From Martelella limonii (GTDB lineage: Bacteria > Pseudomonadota > Alphaproteobacteria > Rhizobiales > Rhizobiaceae), in the NCBI RefSeq assembly GCF_013344475.1, contig NZ_JABUOU010000003.1, forward strand, positions 186,001-250,000: a stretch of DNA of 64,000 bases, given 5' to 3'. The position numbers were made by a program, and so were the translations under genes. The notes beneath the pieces were generated by a model. It ran no database searches and was not told the DNA's origin. It saw only the letters and a list, made by a program, of their open reading frames with translations. Below, one piece after another: positions 27,229 to 37,088 of the stretch (its first letter is position 1; every line of letters starts with the position of its first letter).

Positions 27229-28842
27229 CTAGTGCGGTTCGCTGCGGAGCCCCTTGATGGTGCCGAAGCAGGCCAGCAGCAGGACGATCGTGAACGGGAA
27301 GCCCGTCGACACCGCCATCGCCTGGAGCGCCGTCAGGCCGCCGCCGAGCAGAAGCGCGATGGCGACGAGACCTTCGAAACTTGCCCAGAACACGCGCTGC
27401 GGCACCGGCGCATCGACCTTGCCCCCTGCCGTAATCGTATCGATCACGATGGAGCCCGAGTCCGACGAGGTCACGAAGAACACGATGACCAGAACGATAC
27501 CGATGACCGAAGTGATGGTGGAAAGCGGCAACGCCTCCAGCATGATGAACAGCTTCAGATCAAGCGATGCATCGGCGAGCGCCTGATAGTTGCTGACCAC
27601 GATTTCGCGAATGGCGGTATCGCCGAACACCGTCATCCAGACGATCGAAACGACCGAGGGGATCACCAGCACGCAGGTGATGAACTCGCGCACCGTGCGG
27701 CCGCGCGAAACGCGGGCGATGAACATGCCGACGAAGGGCGACCAGGAAATCCACCAGGCCCAGTAGAACGAGGTCCAGCCATCCATGAAATTCTTGTCGG
27801 AGCGGCCGAACGGATTGGCAAGCTCCGGAAGGTAGCGGGCGTAATCGAAGAAGTTCGAGAACAGCCCCTTCAGGATATAGGCCGTCGGACCAACCACGAT
27901 CACGAACAGCAGCAGGATCGCGGCAAGGCCCATGTTGATCATCGAAAGCCGCTGGACGCCCGCATCCATGCCCGCGATCACCGAGGTCAGCGCAATGCCG
28001 GTGATGAACACGATCAGCACGACCTTCGAAACCTCGCTGACCGGCAGGCCGAAGATGTGGTTCAGGCCGGCATTGGCCTGCTCCGCGCCGATGCCAAGAG
28101 ACGTCGCCAGTCCAAAGAGCGTCGCAAGCACCGCCAGAATATCGATGACGTGGCCGACCCAGCCCCAGACCCGTTCGCCGAAGATCGGATAGAACACCGA
28201 GCGCATAGCAAGCGGCAGTCCCTTGTTATAGGAAAACAGCGCCAGCGACAGGGCAACGATGGCGTAGATCGCCCACGGATGAAGCGCCCAGTGGAAGATC
28301 GTGGCGGCCATTGCCATCGACTGCGCCTTCGCCTGATCTCCGGGCGCGCCGCCGAGCGGGGCCCAGCTTTCCGGCGATCCGGCATTCTCTGCAATCGAGG
28401 ACGTGTAATGCGAGATCGGCTCCGAAACGCCGTAGAACATCAGACCAATGCCCATGCCAGCGGCAAACAGCATGGAGAACCAGCCCATATAGGAATAATC
28501 CGGCTTGGCATCGGCGCCGCCGAGGCGGATCTTGCCGTAGGGCGAAAAGATCAGATAGATGCCAAGCAGCACGAAGACATTGCCGGCGAGCAGGAAGAAC
28601 CAGTCGAAGGTCGAGGTCAGCCAGTCACGCATGCCGTTGAAGACGGTTTCAGCCTGATCCTGGAAAGCAAGCGTCACCAGAACGAAGGCGACGACCGCGA
28701 GCCCCGAGATCAGAAAAACCGGATTGTGCACGTCGAGCCCAAACGGACCGATCGTGGTGGTGATATTGTCCTGACCGATCTCGTAATCGGTTTCGATGAT
28801 GTCTGTTTCGCCTTCCGGCTCGGGTATCCCCGTATCGGACAT
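27229..28842 (-). CDS. BCCT-family betaine/choline/carnitine transporter
   Basis: A 537-residue secondary transporter of the betaine-choline-carnitine family, with about 12 membrane helices preceded by an acidic cytoplasmic N-terminus (EPEGETDIIETDYEIGQ). Family signatures are GMGIGLMFYGVSEP in helix 3 and the aromatic stretch FYWAWWISWSPFVGMFIARVSRGRT, which lines the substrate site. It probably imports glycine betaine or a related quaternary amine with Na+ or H+ for osmoprotection. The ATG at 28842 has AAGGAG upstream. A universal stress protein gene precedes it by 78 bp on the same strand, recalling osmolyte transporters with regulatory Usp subunits. Confidence 0.93.
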   Translation of the reverse strand: MSDTGIPEPEGETDIIETDYEIGQDNITTTIGPFGLDVHNPVFLISGLAVVAFVLVTLAFQDQAETVFNGMRDWLTSTFDWFFLLAGNVFVLLGIYLIFSPYGKIRLGGADAKPDYSYMGWFSMLFAAGMGIGLMFYGVSEPISHYTSSIAENAGSPESWAPLGGAPGDQAKAQSMAMAATIFHWALHPWAIYAIVALSLALFSYNKGLPLAMRSVFYPIFGERVWGWVGHVIDILAVLATLFGLATSLGIGAEQANAGLNHIFGLPVSEVSKVVLIVFITGIALTSVIAGMDAGVQRLSMINMGLAAILLLFVIVVGPTAYILKGLFSNFFDYARYLPELANPFGRSDKNFMDGWTSFYWAWWISWSPFVGMFIARVSRGRTVREFITCVLVIPSVVSIVWMTVFGDTAIREIVVSNYQALADASLDLKLFIMLEALPLSTITSVIGIVLVIVFFVTSSDSGSIVIDTITAGGKVDAPVPQRVFWASFEGLVAIALLLGGGLTALQAMAVSTGFPFTIVLLLACFGTIKGLRSEPH

Positions 28843-28920
28843 GAATAGCTCCTTGTTTGATCTCACCTGACCGTTCCTGGCCCGGCGATCGGACGATCCG
28901 AATTGATATGTCTTGAATGT

Positions 28921-29337
28921 TCAGCCGCGCACCAGAAGCACCGAGGCACGGGTGTGGGTCGCAAGCTGTCCGCCGTGCGCGTGCATGAAGTGGTCTGCGA
29001 GATTAGGGACGTGTGTCGCCATGACCACCATGTCGCAACCGAGTTCGTCGACACAGCGCGCAAGCGACTGGTTGAGGTCGACGGCAGGATCATGCGCGAC
29101 GATCACGTGACTTTCGGCCGCGATGCCGGCTGCATCGCCTTGAAGTTCTGCAAAAGCCCGAAGCTTGTTGCGGTATTCTTCCGGATTGTGGCCAAGGGCG
29201 CCTGGCGCGGAAGATGTCACGCCGACATAAACGATTGAAGCGCCGTAAAGCTTGCCGAGATCGCCAGCCGCCTTCAGCGCGCGTTCAAGCTTGTCCGCAT
29301 GGGCCAGATCGACGGGTACCATGATTTTCTGAAACAT
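28921..29337 (-). CDS. Universal stress protein (UspA family)
   Basis: A 138-residue single Usp domain. The N-terminal strand MFQKIMVPVDLAHADKLERA is family-typical, and the C-terminal part reads MATHVPNLADHFMHAHGGQL followed by ASVLLVR. The ATP-binding signature G-x2-G-x9-G-S/T is not clearly present, so ATP binding is doubtful. It lies upstream of the BCCT gene and probably shares its transcript. By analogy with TeaD of an ectoine transporter it may adjust transporter activity, but that is inference. Confidence 0.9.
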   Translation of the reverse strand: MFQKIMVPVDLAHADKLERALKAAGDLGKLYGASIVYVGVTSSAPGALGHNPEEYRNKLRAFAELQGDAAGIAAESHVIVAHDPAVDLNQSLARCVDELGCDMVVMATHVPNLADHFMHAHGGQLATHTRASVLLVRG

Positions 29338-29518
29338 CGCATTTCCTGATTTGCGGGTTTGCCGACCCGCCGGGTTCCTTCCCTCACCCACTCGCTTGGC
29401 GGAGCTTTCTCCCGGCACGACATATGCCGAACACGAAAAAGCCACATTTCGTTTAGCATTCGAAGCTCTCCCCGCAAACAGCTGGGGTTCGAGCGACGGA
29501 AAAGCAGGCGTGTAAAAC

Positions 29519-29551
29519 AAAAAAGCCATGGCAACCGGCGGCTGCCATGGC
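29519..29551 (-). terminator. Terminator of the MsbA-like exporter gene
   Basis: GCCATGGCA (29525-29533) and TGCCATGGC (29543-29551) form a perfect 9-bp stem with a 9-nt loop, followed on the minus strand by T6 (29524-29519). It lies 25 bp past the stop codon. Confidence 0.9.
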
Positions 29552-29575
29552 CTGCGAGACCAAGATAGGGCGTGA

Positions 29576-31402
29576 TCAGGCGTTTTCTAGCTGCGGCAGG
29601 ATCTGAAGCTCGTAAAGCTTGCGATAGGGACCATCATGGGCCAAAAGCTCGCGTTGCGCTCCCTGTTCCAGGATCTTGCCGTCTTCCAGAACGATGATGT
29701 TGTCCGCCGATGTAATGGTGGAGAGTCGGTGGGCGATCACGATCGTGGTCCGCCCTTCCGTCAACCGCTTCAGGGCGTCCTGAACAAGCGACTCGGCATA
29801 GGAATCGAGCGCGCTTGTCGCCTCGTCCAGGATCAGGATGTCGGCGTTGCGCAACATGGCACGTGCAATCGCCAGGCGCTGCTTCTGACCGCCGGAAAGA
29901 TTGCCGCCGTTTTCGCCCACGGGCGAATCGTAACCATTCTGCATGTTCATGATGAAATCATGCGCATGCGCATCCTTGGCGGCCTGGATGATCTCTTCTT
30001 CGGTCGCGCCTTCGCGGCCGAGGCCGATATTGTCCCGCACCGTTCCGTTGAACAGGAAGGTGTCTTGCCCGACATAGGCCATGTGCGATCTGAGCGACTC
30101 AAAGGAGATCCGCCGCAGATCGAGACCGTTGACGGTAATCCTGCCTTTTTCGGGATCGAACATGCGCATGACGAGATTGAGAATCGTCGACTTGCCGCCG
30201 CCGGACGCCCCCACGAGCGCCGTTGTCTTGCCCGCAGGGAAAACAAGATTGAGATTTTCGAACAGGGGCTTGTTCACGTCGTAGGAGAAGCCGACATCTT
30301 CGAAGATGACCTCGCCACCGCCCGGGGGCACCGGCTGGGCGTCTTCGGCTTCGGTCAGCATGATCGGATGATCCTTGATCTCGTACATCATCCTCACGCC
30401 CACCATCGCCGTTTCGAGATTGACGCGCATGCGCGCCAGGCGCTTGGCCGGCTCGTACGCCAGAAGCAGGGCGGTAATGAATGACATCAGCTCGCCGGGT
30501 GTCTGGGTGCCTCCTACGACCCAGAGGCCGCTCAGCGCAATAACACCTGCAATCGCCAGCCCCGACAACGTTTCCATGATCGGGCTTGTGGCCGCTGAAA
30601 GCTTTGCGATGCTGTTGGCGCGATGCTCCACCTGCGTGACCTGCATGTCCATGCGCTCGCGCATATGGTTTTCGAGGCCGAAGGCCTTGATGATGCGAAC
30701 GCCTGTGGAGGCTTCCTGGACACTCTCGATGATCTTGGTGAACGCAGTCAGTTCCTGCGCCATGATAAAGCGGACCTTGTTGGTCAGGTAGCGAACGCCG
30801 ATGAAAGCTGCCGGTCCGAGAATAAAGGAAACAAGCGACAGGACAGGCTGCTGGATGAACATGACGATCACCAGCCCGACGAGCGAAAACAGGTCGCGGA
30901 TTGCCGAGGTCAGGATCAAATCCATTGCCGTGCGTGCCGCCTGGGCATTGTTGGTCAGACGCATGACAAGGTCGGAAGACGGGAAACGGATGAAGAAATT
31001 CAGGTCCTGCTGCAGAATCCGGCTGAAAATGCTGCTTTGCGCCTTGGCGATGATGTTGTTGCCAGCCTTGCTCAGGATCACGATCTGGAAATAAGTAGCA
31101 ATGCCTTTAACAATGAAAATGCCAGCAACGCCTCCGGCGAGCATGAACATCCGATTCATGTTCTGGGAGACGACCGTCTCGTTGACGATATCCTTCATGA
31201 TCCAGGCGCTCATGGCCGTCATGCCGGCCACGATCAGCATCGCAACGGTCGCCAGAGCATACCAGGGCGCCTGGGCACGCAGGTTCTCCGAAAGCAAGCG
31301 GTAGAGCAGGCTGCGGTTTGCCAAAGGAATAAAGCGCGCGGCCACCTTGTCGGCGATACGCGTGAAAAACGTAGTCTTTTGCATTGGTATGCGCTGTTCC
31401 AT
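29576..31402 (-). CDS. ABC exporter with fused membrane and ATPase domains (MsbA-like)
   Basis: A 608-residue half-transporter that would work as a homodimer in the inner membrane. Six helices lie in residues about 45-330 (ABC type IV exporter fold). The ATPase has Walker A GASGGGKST, the Q-loop in YVGQDTFLF, signature LSGGQKQR, Walker B ILILDEATSALD and H-loop AHRLST. It is close to MsbA lipid flippases and multidrug half-transporters; substrate cannot be told from sequence. The start at 31402 (MEQRIPMQK) is weakly supported; ATG at 31384 is an alternative. It is monocistronic with a strong terminator. Confidence 0.9.
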   Translation of the reverse strand: MEQRIPMQKTTFFTRIADKVAARFIPLANRSLLYRLLSENLRAQAPWYALATVAMLIVAGMTAMSAWIMKDIVNETVVSQNMNRMFMLAGGVAGIFIVKGIATYFQIVILSKAGNNIIAKAQSSIFSRILQQDLNFFIRFPSSDLVMRLTNNAQAARTAMDLILTSAIRDLFSLVGLVIVMFIQQPVLSLVSFILGPAAFIGVRYLTNKVRFIMAQELTAFTKIIESVQEASTGVRIIKAFGLENHMRERMDMQVTQVEHRANSIAKLSAATSPIMETLSGLAIAGVIALSGLWVVGGTQTPGELMSFITALLLAYEPAKRLARMRVNLETAMVGVRMMYEIKDHPIMLTEAEDAQPVPPGGGEVIFEDVGFSYDVNKPLFENLNLVFPAGKTTALVGASGGGKSTILNLVMRMFDPEKGRITVNGLDLRRISFESLRSHMAYVGQDTFLFNGTVRDNIGLGREGATEEEIIQAAKDAHAHDFIMNMQNGYDSPVGENGGNLSGGQKQRLAIARAMLRNADILILDEATSALDSYAESLVQDALKRLTEGRTTIVIAHRLSTITSADNIIVLEDGKILEQGAQRELLAHDGPYRKLYELQILPQLENA

Positions 31403-31576
31403 AACGATTAGGGCCCTTCGCTGTCGCGGGGAGGCAACACGCTGGTGCGCTCATCGTCCCATCGGCATCGGCGGCTGACAAATAGGCCAATCGTCCCGCA
31501 AGGGCAAGCCCTCGGCCCGTCGGCGGCGCCCTAAGCCCTTGCAGGTGTGTCTTCTTGGTCTCGCAATATGCTCGCC

Positions 31577-33991
31577 CTAGCCCCGCATATAAAGCACCGC
31601 TTTATCCCCTCCCGTGGCCAGATGCGAGGTCCGCTTGCGGGTCACCGTCAGCACCTTGTCCTCGCCGGGCAGCAGCGTGAAGCAATTGTCCGAATAGATA
31701 TCGTCGCCGCCATGATCATAGGTGACATAGAGCGCCGGGCGATCGGTCGACAGGCGGATATGTCCATCCTCCTGATGGACGGTGATGACGGGTTCCTGGA
31801 AGCGATAGGCTTTCGGACGCTCCGGCAGATACTCGTTCTCGCCGAGAACCACGCCGTCATCATCGCGCCAGTCGAACACGAGAAACACGCCGGCGCCGAG
31901 GCTTTCGGGCCTGATGCGCGCGATCTCGACGACCGTGTCGATGCTCGTCGTCGCCTGATATTTACCCAGTTCAGAAACGGCCCCGCTTGCAGCATCGACG
32001 CCGCGCAGCCGCACCGTAATCTTCCTGCCGTCGTCAATATCCGAAACCGCAAGCAGAACGATCGCGCCGGTCTCGGGATCGGGCTCGGCCGTCACCATCA
32101 GGGGCGCGAAGAAGCGGCGGGCGAGATACTGCGTGGTCTTCCAGCCGCCGCCATATTCGAGGCTCGACCAGCTAGCGACCGGCCAGGTGTCGTTCAGCTG
32201 CCAGAACAGCGTTCCCATGGTGCGCGGCTTGTTGGAGCGCCAGAACTCGATCGCGGTCTTCATCGCCAGGCCCTGCGAGAGCTGGCTCAGATAGACCATG
32301 TCCTCGAAACTGTCGGGGAAGCGGAAATAGCGCGCGATCGTTTCCACGATCCGGCTGTTGCCGCCGACATTGCGCTGGTGAACGTCCATCACGGCCGACG
32401 ACACATTGCGGTCCTCCGGCGCGGTGAAGCTTTCGATCACCCGCATCGACGGGAAGGACTGGAAGCCGAATTCCGAGCAGAAGCGCGGGCGCACCGTGCG
32501 GTAATGCTCGAAATCCTTGGCCGAGTGCCAGACATCCCAGAAATGCATGTCGCCGGAGGTGTCGACATGCCAGCCGTCGCCGAAATCGAGCCTCCCGACC
32601 GAAGGCGAGGACGGGCGGAACGGCAGGCCGATATCCTCGTCCTCCACCGCCTCTTCCAGCGCATGATTGAGGCGGTCATAGATCGCGAGATAACGGTCCC
32701 GGTTGTTGAGGCTGACATCGTACCAGGTGAGCGCGCCGACCAGTTCGTTGTCGCCGCACCAGAGCGCAATCGAGGCAAAGCGCGACAGCCTTCGCAATTG
32801 CTGGCGGGCCTCCTTGCGCACCAGATCCAGAAACGCGCGCTCATGGGCGGGATAGAGATTGCAGGCGAACATGAAGTCCTGCCAGATCATGATGCCGAGT
32901 TCGTCGCAGATCTCGTAGAACCAGTCGGCCTCATACTGGCCACCGCCCCAGACGCGGATCATGTTCATGTTCGCATCGACGGCCGATTGCAGGAGATCGC
33001 GCACCTGATCGGGCGTGGCCCGCGCCGGCAGGGCATCACCGGGAATCCAGTTCGCGCCCTTCATGAAGATCTCGCGGCCATTGATGCGGAAGGCGAAGCG
33101 GTTGCCGATCGTGTCGGCGTGGGTCAGCAGCTCGACGCTGCGCAAGCCGATCCGCATCGTGCGGGACTGCCCGCCAAGCGAAACGGAAAGATCGTAGAAC
33201 GCCTGTTCGCCGTCGCCTGCCGGCCACCAGAGCCGCGGCTCCTCGACGCGCACGGTCACCGTCACCCGGGTTTCGCCAGGCCAGGCGGTAATGGCAGCCG
33301 TCGCACGCCTGCCATCAATCTCGACTGCCGCCTCACCCTCGCAAGGCGCGAAGGCAAAGGCGTGGAATGTGACGTCAAGCTCGACCGCGCCCGACGCATG
33401 CCGCTGGCGGATGGCGACGTCATCAAGCCTCAGATCGCCGGTGCGCTGCAGCGTGATGTCGCCGTAAAACCCGAGCGGCGACAGCGCGATCCCCCAGTCC
33501 CAGCCGCCATGGCACTGCGCGCGGCGCAGGAAATTGAAATGGCCGATGCGGTTATTCTTGGTATAGGGCACCGGAAATTCGGAGGCTTCGGCGCGCTTTT
33601 CGGCTTCCCGCGAGTTCGACAGAAACCGAACCGAAATCTCGTTCTCGCCTTCGCGCAGAAGCGCCGTCACATCGAAATCATAGCGCAGGAACTGGCTCTC
33701 GCAGCGGCCTGCCGGTTGACCGTTGACGCTGACTTCGGCCAAGCAGTCGACGCTTTCGAAGCGGAGCGTGAAACGGCCGCCATCGATCTCAGAAAGGTTG
33801 AAGCGTTTCACCGCCACCCATTCGGCTTCATGCACCCAGTCCGTCCTGGTTTCATTGTCGCGATAGTACGGATCTTCAACCTTGCCTGCGGAAAGGAGGG
33901 CGGACAGGACATCGCCGGGCGCCGACAGCGTGATCTGATGGTCTCCCGTCGCAAACGTCCAGTCTTCGTTGAGATTGAGAATATCGGTCAT
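31577..33991 (-). CDS. Beta-mannosidase, glycoside hydrolase family 2
   Basis: An 804-residue GH2 enzyme of the beta-mannosidase branch, which releases terminal mannose from manno-oligosaccharides. The N-terminal sugar-binding domain contains CHGGWDWGIALSPLGFYGDI, typical of the branch. The TIM barrel (about residues 290-600) has NMIRVWGGGQYE, IMIWQDFMFACNLYP, the acid/base Glu in WCGDNE and the nucleophile Glu in FCSEFGFQS. LFWQLNDTWPVASWSS is also conserved. No signal peptide is seen, so it is cytoplasmic and needs imported substrate. Start: ATG 33991 (MTDILNLNEDW) fits the family; an in-frame ATG at 34015 is possible. It is divergent from modA. Confidence 0.93.
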   Translation of the reverse strand: MTDILNLNEDWTFATGDHQITLSAPGDVLSALLSAGKVEDPYYRDNETRTDWVHEAEWVAVKRFNLSEIDGGRFTLRFESVDCLAEVSVNGQPAGRCESQFLRYDFDVTALLREGENEISVRFLSNSREAEKRAEASEFPVPYTKNNRIGHFNFLRRAQCHGGWDWGIALSPLGFYGDITLQRTGDLRLDDVAIRQRHASGAVELDVTFHAFAFAPCEGEAAVEIDGRRATAAITAWPGETRVTVTVRVEEPRLWWPAGDGEQAFYDLSVSLGGQSRTMRIGLRSVELLTHADTIGNRFAFRINGREIFMKGANWIPGDALPARATPDQVRDLLQSAVDANMNMIRVWGGGQYEADWFYEICDELGIMIWQDFMFACNLYPAHERAFLDLVRKEARQQLRRLSRFASIALWCGDNELVGALTWYDVSLNNRDRYLAIYDRLNHALEEAVEDEDIGLPFRPSSPSVGRLDFGDGWHVDTSGDMHFWDVWHSAKDFEHYRTVRPRFCSEFGFQSFPSMRVIESFTAPEDRNVSSAVMDVHQRNVGGNSRIVETIARYFRFPDSFEDMVYLSQLSQGLAMKTAIEFWRSNKPRTMGTLFWQLNDTWPVASWSSLEYGGGWKTTQYLARRFFAPLMVTAEPDPETGAIVLLAVSDIDDGRKITVRLRGVDAASGAVSELGKYQATTSIDTVVEIARIRPESLGAGVFLVFDWRDDDGVVLGENEYLPERPKAYRFQEPVITVHQEDGHIRLSTDRPALYVTYDHGGDDIYSDNCFTLLPGEDKVLTVTRKRTSHLATGGDKAVLYMRG

Positions 33992-34171
33992 GATGTTTCG
34001 TCCGTTGGTCTGCATGGTCGTCGCGAAGCCTCCAAAGCCTTATCGGCACAATCGAAGCGATTTTAAAGAGCCAGTCACGAAATTTGCACCGGGATGGGCC
34101 TTTGCATGTCCGATTTGACCCGGCGTCCGTCGCGGGGCAAGATCGCAATCCAGACCGCACCGGATACCGCA

Positions 34172-34924
34172 ATGCGCCGACTTGTTCTCCTTGCCCTCCT
34201 CATTCTTCCTCTTCCCCCACGATCCGCGCTTTCGGGCGAGGTCACGGTTGCCGTTGCCGCCAACTTCACGGGCACCGCGGAGGAAATCGCGGAGGCGTTT
34301 CACGATGAAACCGGCCATGACGTGCTGCTGAGCTTCGGCTCGACCGGCAGGCTATATGCGCAGATCATCCATGGCGCGCCGTTCGACGTCTATCTCGCCG
34401 CCGACGTATCACGGCCCGCACGAGCCATCGCGGAAGGCTTTGCCGTGGCGGGCAGCGCCTTTACCTACGCGCTGGGTGCGCTGGTGCTCTACAGCGTTGA
34501 TCCGGATCTCGTCGACGGCGATGGCAGCGTGCTGCTGCACCCCGAGCGCTTCGGCAAGCTGGCCATCGCCAACCCCGCCACGGCCCCTTATGGCACAGCG
34601 GCCGTCGAGGCGATGCAAGCGCTCGGCGTCTATGACCGGCTCGCCGACCGGCTGGTGACGGGCGAAAACATCACCCAGGCCTATCAGTTCGTCGCCACCG
34701 GAAACGCATCGCTCGGCTTCGTCGCGCTGTCGCAGGTGATCGACAGAAAGGACGGTTCCCGCTACGAGATCCCCGAAACGCTTTATGCCCCGATCGCCCA
34801 GGATGCCGTTCTTTTGAAAACGGGGGCGAACAATTTGGCAGCGCGCGCGTTTATGAGCTTCCTGAAGGGCGATGTCGCCCGTAAAATTGTCGGAAACCAC
34901 GGATACCGCTTGCCCGGTCAGTAA
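34172..34924 (+). CDS. modA: Molybdate ABC transporter substrate-binding protein ModA
   Basis: A 250-residue periplasmic binding protein for molybdate and tungstate. A signal peptide ([20 protein letters not shown]) leads to [49 protein letters not shown] and [19 protein letters not shown], typical of ModA. The ATG at 34172 is chosen because it gives the signal peptide; in-frame codons back to 34094 would bury it. It starts modABC, which is cotranscribed: 32 bp to modB, and modB overlaps modC. Confidence 0.93.
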   Translation: MRRLVLLALLILPLPPRSALSGEVTVAVAANFTGTAEEIAEAFHDETGHDVLLSFGSTGRLYAQIIHGAPFDVYLAADVSRPARAIAEGFAVAGSAFTYALGALVLYSVDPDLVDGDGSVLLHPERFGKLAIANPATAPYGTAAVEAMQALGVYDRLADRLVTGENITQAYQFVATGNASLGFVALSQVIDRKDGSRYEIPETLYAPIAQDAVLLKTGANNLAARAFMSFLKGDVARKIVGNHGYRLPGQ

Positions 34925-34956
34925 CCGCAGTCGGGAATGGGCTTGGAGCGCAAGAG

Positions 34957-35622
34957 ATGTTGGAAGCCGTATTCCTGACGCTGAAACTTGCCAGCGTCAC
35001 GACCCTGTTCCTGATGCTGTTCGGCGTGCCGCTCGCCTGGTGGCTGGCGCGCTCGCACCGATGGTGGAAGGAGATCGTGGGCGCGATCGTGGCGTTGCCG
35101 CTGGTGTTGCCGCCCACCGTGCTCGGCTTCTACCTTCTGATTGCGCTCAGCCCGCAAAGTCCTCTTGGCCGTGGGATCGCCGATACGATCGGTTTCTCTC
35201 TCCCCTTCACCTTTGCCGGCCTTGTCGTCGGGTCGGTGATCTACTCCCTGCCCTTTGCCGTCCAGCCCGTGCGCAACGCCTTCGAGGCGATCGGCAATGA
35301 CCCCATGGAGGCCGCCTCCACCCTCAGGGCCGGTCCGATCGACCGGTTCTTCTCGATCGCCCTGCCGCTTGCACGCCCCGGCCTTCTGACCGGCGCGATC
35401 CTGGGCTTTGCCCACACCGTCGGCGAATTCGGCGTGGTGCTGATGATCGGCGGCAATATTCCGGGAGAGACCAAGGTCCTCTCGGTCGCGATCTACGATT
35501 ATGTCGAAACGCTGCAATGGGAAAAGGCGCATATCCTGGCGGCAGGCATGCTGGCATTTTCCTTCATCGTCATCCTCACGACTATGCTGATCGAGCGCCG
35601 CATGCGGAGGCGATTTCCATGA
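34957..35622 (+). CDS. modB: Molybdate ABC transporter permease ModB
   Basis: A 221-residue inner-membrane permease with five hydrophobic helices. The cytoplasmic EAA loop, which contacts ModC, appears as [20 protein letters not shown]. Helices such as [16 protein letters not shown] and the loop [17 protein letters not shown] are characteristic of ModB. GGAG precedes the start by about ten bases. The stop overlaps the modC start in ATGA. Confidence 0.95.
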   Translation: MLEAVFLTLKLASVTTLFLMLFGVPLAWWLARSHRWWKEIVGAIVALPLVLPPTVLGFYLLIALSPQSPLGRGIADTIGFSLPFTFAGLVVGSVIYSLPFAVQPVRNAFEAIGNDPMEAASTLRAGPIDRFFSIALPLARPGLLTGAILGFAHTVGEFGVVLMIGGNIPGETKVLSVAIYDYVETLQWEKAHILAAGMLAFSFIVILTTMLIERRMRRRFP

Positions 35623-36689
35623 ACAAGCTTGAAGCCCGTTTCGCCGGCGATTTCGGCCAGTTCCATCTCGATGCCGGTTTCCGCTTTCCAGATCGCGGCG
35701 TCACCGCTCTCTTCGGACCGTCGGGCTGCGGCAAGTCGAGCCTGCTGCGCTGTTTTGCAGGACTTGAAAATTTGCCGAAGGGTCACTTCACCATCGATGG
35801 CGAGGTCTGGCAGGACGACAAGACCTTCCGTCCGCCGCACCGGCGCGAGGTGGGCTATGTGTTCCAGCAGGCGAACCTCTTCCCCCATCTCAGCGTCAAC
35901 GACAATCTGCGCTATGCCGAAAAACGCGCGCGAAGGGAGGGCAAGACTGACCGCGACGCGCTCGTCGCCCTCCTCGGGCTCGGCGACCTCCTCCAGCGCA
36001 TGCCGGCAAGGCTTTCGGGCGGCGAGCGGCAGCGCGTGGCGATCGCCCGGGCGCTGCTCTCTCAGCCGAAACTCTTGCTGATGGACGAGCCGATGTCCGC
36101 CCTCGACATCCATGCACGACAGGAGATCTTTCCCTATCTGCAGAGCTTAAGGGAGACCCTATCGATCCCGGTTCTCTACGTCACCCACGCGCCCGACGAA
36201 GTGGCACGGCTTGCCGATCATCTGGCGGTGATGCGCGATGGCAGGATCATCGCATCGGGACCGACCGAGGACACGCTGACGCGGCTCGACCTCCCGATGG
36301 CGCATGAGCGCCGGGCGGGGATCGCGATCGATGCCGTCATCGCCGATATCGATCTGCGCTGGCAGCTTGCGCTCGCAAAGTTCGATGGCGGAGCCCTGTG
36401 GATCGCCCATACCCACCGCGAAGTCGGAGATCCGGTGCGGCTGATGATCCACGCCCGCGATGTTTCGATCGCGCTCAGCGAGCAACCGAACGTCTCGATC
36501 ATCAACCGGGTGCCGGCAATCGTGCGCGAGATCGCCCGCGGCGATCATCCCGCCGTCATGATCGTGCATCTTGCCATCGGCAACCGGATTGTCATGGCCC
36601 GCGTCACCGCGCGTTCGGTGCATCTTCTCGACCTCAAGCCTGGCATGAACGTCTATGCGCAGATCAAGTCCGTTGCCATCTTCGATTAG
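35619..36689 (+). CDS. modC: Molybdate ABC transporter ATP-binding protein ModC
   Basis: A 356-residue ATPase that powers molybdate import. Walker A is GPSGCGKSS, the Q-loop lies in [10 protein letters not shown], the signature is LSGGERQR, Walker B is [12 protein letters not shown] and the switch His is in YVTHAPDE. After residue about 290 a molybdate-binding Mop/TOBE-type domain ([27 protein letters not shown]) could regulate activity. The ATG at 35619 overlaps the modB stop (ATGA) and has GGAGG upstream. The operon ends here. Confidence 0.95.
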   Translation: MNKLEARFAGDFGQFHLDAGFRFPDRGVTALFGPSGCGKSSLLRCFAGLENLPKGHFTIDGEVWQDDKTFRPPHRREVGYVFQQANLFPHLSVNDNLRYAEKRARREGKTDRDALVALLGLGDLLQRMPARLSGGERQRVAIARALLSQPKLLLMDEPMSALDIHARQEIFPYLQSLRETLSIPVLYVTHAPDEVARLADHLAVMRDGRIIASGPTEDTLTRLDLPMAHERRAGIAIDAVIADIDLRWQLALAKFDGGALWIAHTHREVGDPVRLMIHARDVSIALSEQPNVSIINRVPAIVREIARGDHPAVMIVHLAIGNRIVMARVTARSVHLLDLKPGMNVYAQIKSVAIFD

Positions 36690-36705
36690 ACATAATGATT
36701 TGCTG

Positions 36706-36758
36706 ATATAAATATATCTTTATATGATATTGACTTTGCGGCTCACCAAGCTCAATCT
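36706..36758 (+). promoter_or_regulatory. Promoter and AT-rich dyad upstream of the metE riboswitch
   Basis: TTGACT (36730-36735) and CAATCT (36753-36758) are spaced by 17 nt and predict a start near 36765, where the riboswitch begins. Just upstream, ATATAAA (36706-36712) and TTTATAT (36719-36725) form a 7-bp AT-only dyad that might be the weak end of the mod transcript or a binding site. Confidence 0.4.
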
Positions 36759-36763
36759 CGCGC

Positions 36764-36960
36764 CGTCTTGGTTCGCTTCGTTCCGCGAAGCGCTAAGAGG
36801 GAATCCGGTGCGGACTTTTTCATCTCGCGATCTGCGAGAAGGAACGGTGCAAAGCCGGAGCTGCCCCCGCAACTGTGAGCGGTGAGCGTCGTTCCAACAA
36901 TGTCACTGGGAAACCGGGAAGACGGAAAGCCGCATTGACCCGCAAGTCAGGAGACCTGCC
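36764..36960 (+). ncRNA. Cobalamin (adenosylcobalamin) riboswitch controlling metE
   Basis: The stretch carries the conserved cobalamin-aptamer elements in order: GGGAATCCGGTGCGG, GAACGGTGCAAAGCCGGAGC, TGCCCCCGCAACTGTGAGCGG (here given only in part), CACTGGGAAACCGGGAAGACG and the terminal B12 box AGTCAGGAGACCTGCC (36945-36960). It precedes metE by about 130 nt, and the intervening GC-rich dyads (about 36974-37045) probably form the expression platform. When vitamin B12 is plentiful the element should shut off metE in favour of MetH. Confidence 0.95.
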
Positions 36961-37088
36961 AAGGCAACATCTGTCCACGGGCGGGGTGTCCCGGTGGTGC
37001 TGCCGGTTTCAGACGGGTTTGTCGCCCGTCGGCTTGCGCACGCCGTCTTGACGCCGCGCCCCCTAGAGAACCTTGATCGGGGTATGAA

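Noticed and set aside
31547..34066. 839-codon plus-strand frame opposite beta-mannosidase
   Set aside because: Antisense to a gene with intact GH2 motifs; low-complexity His/Arg-rich translation.
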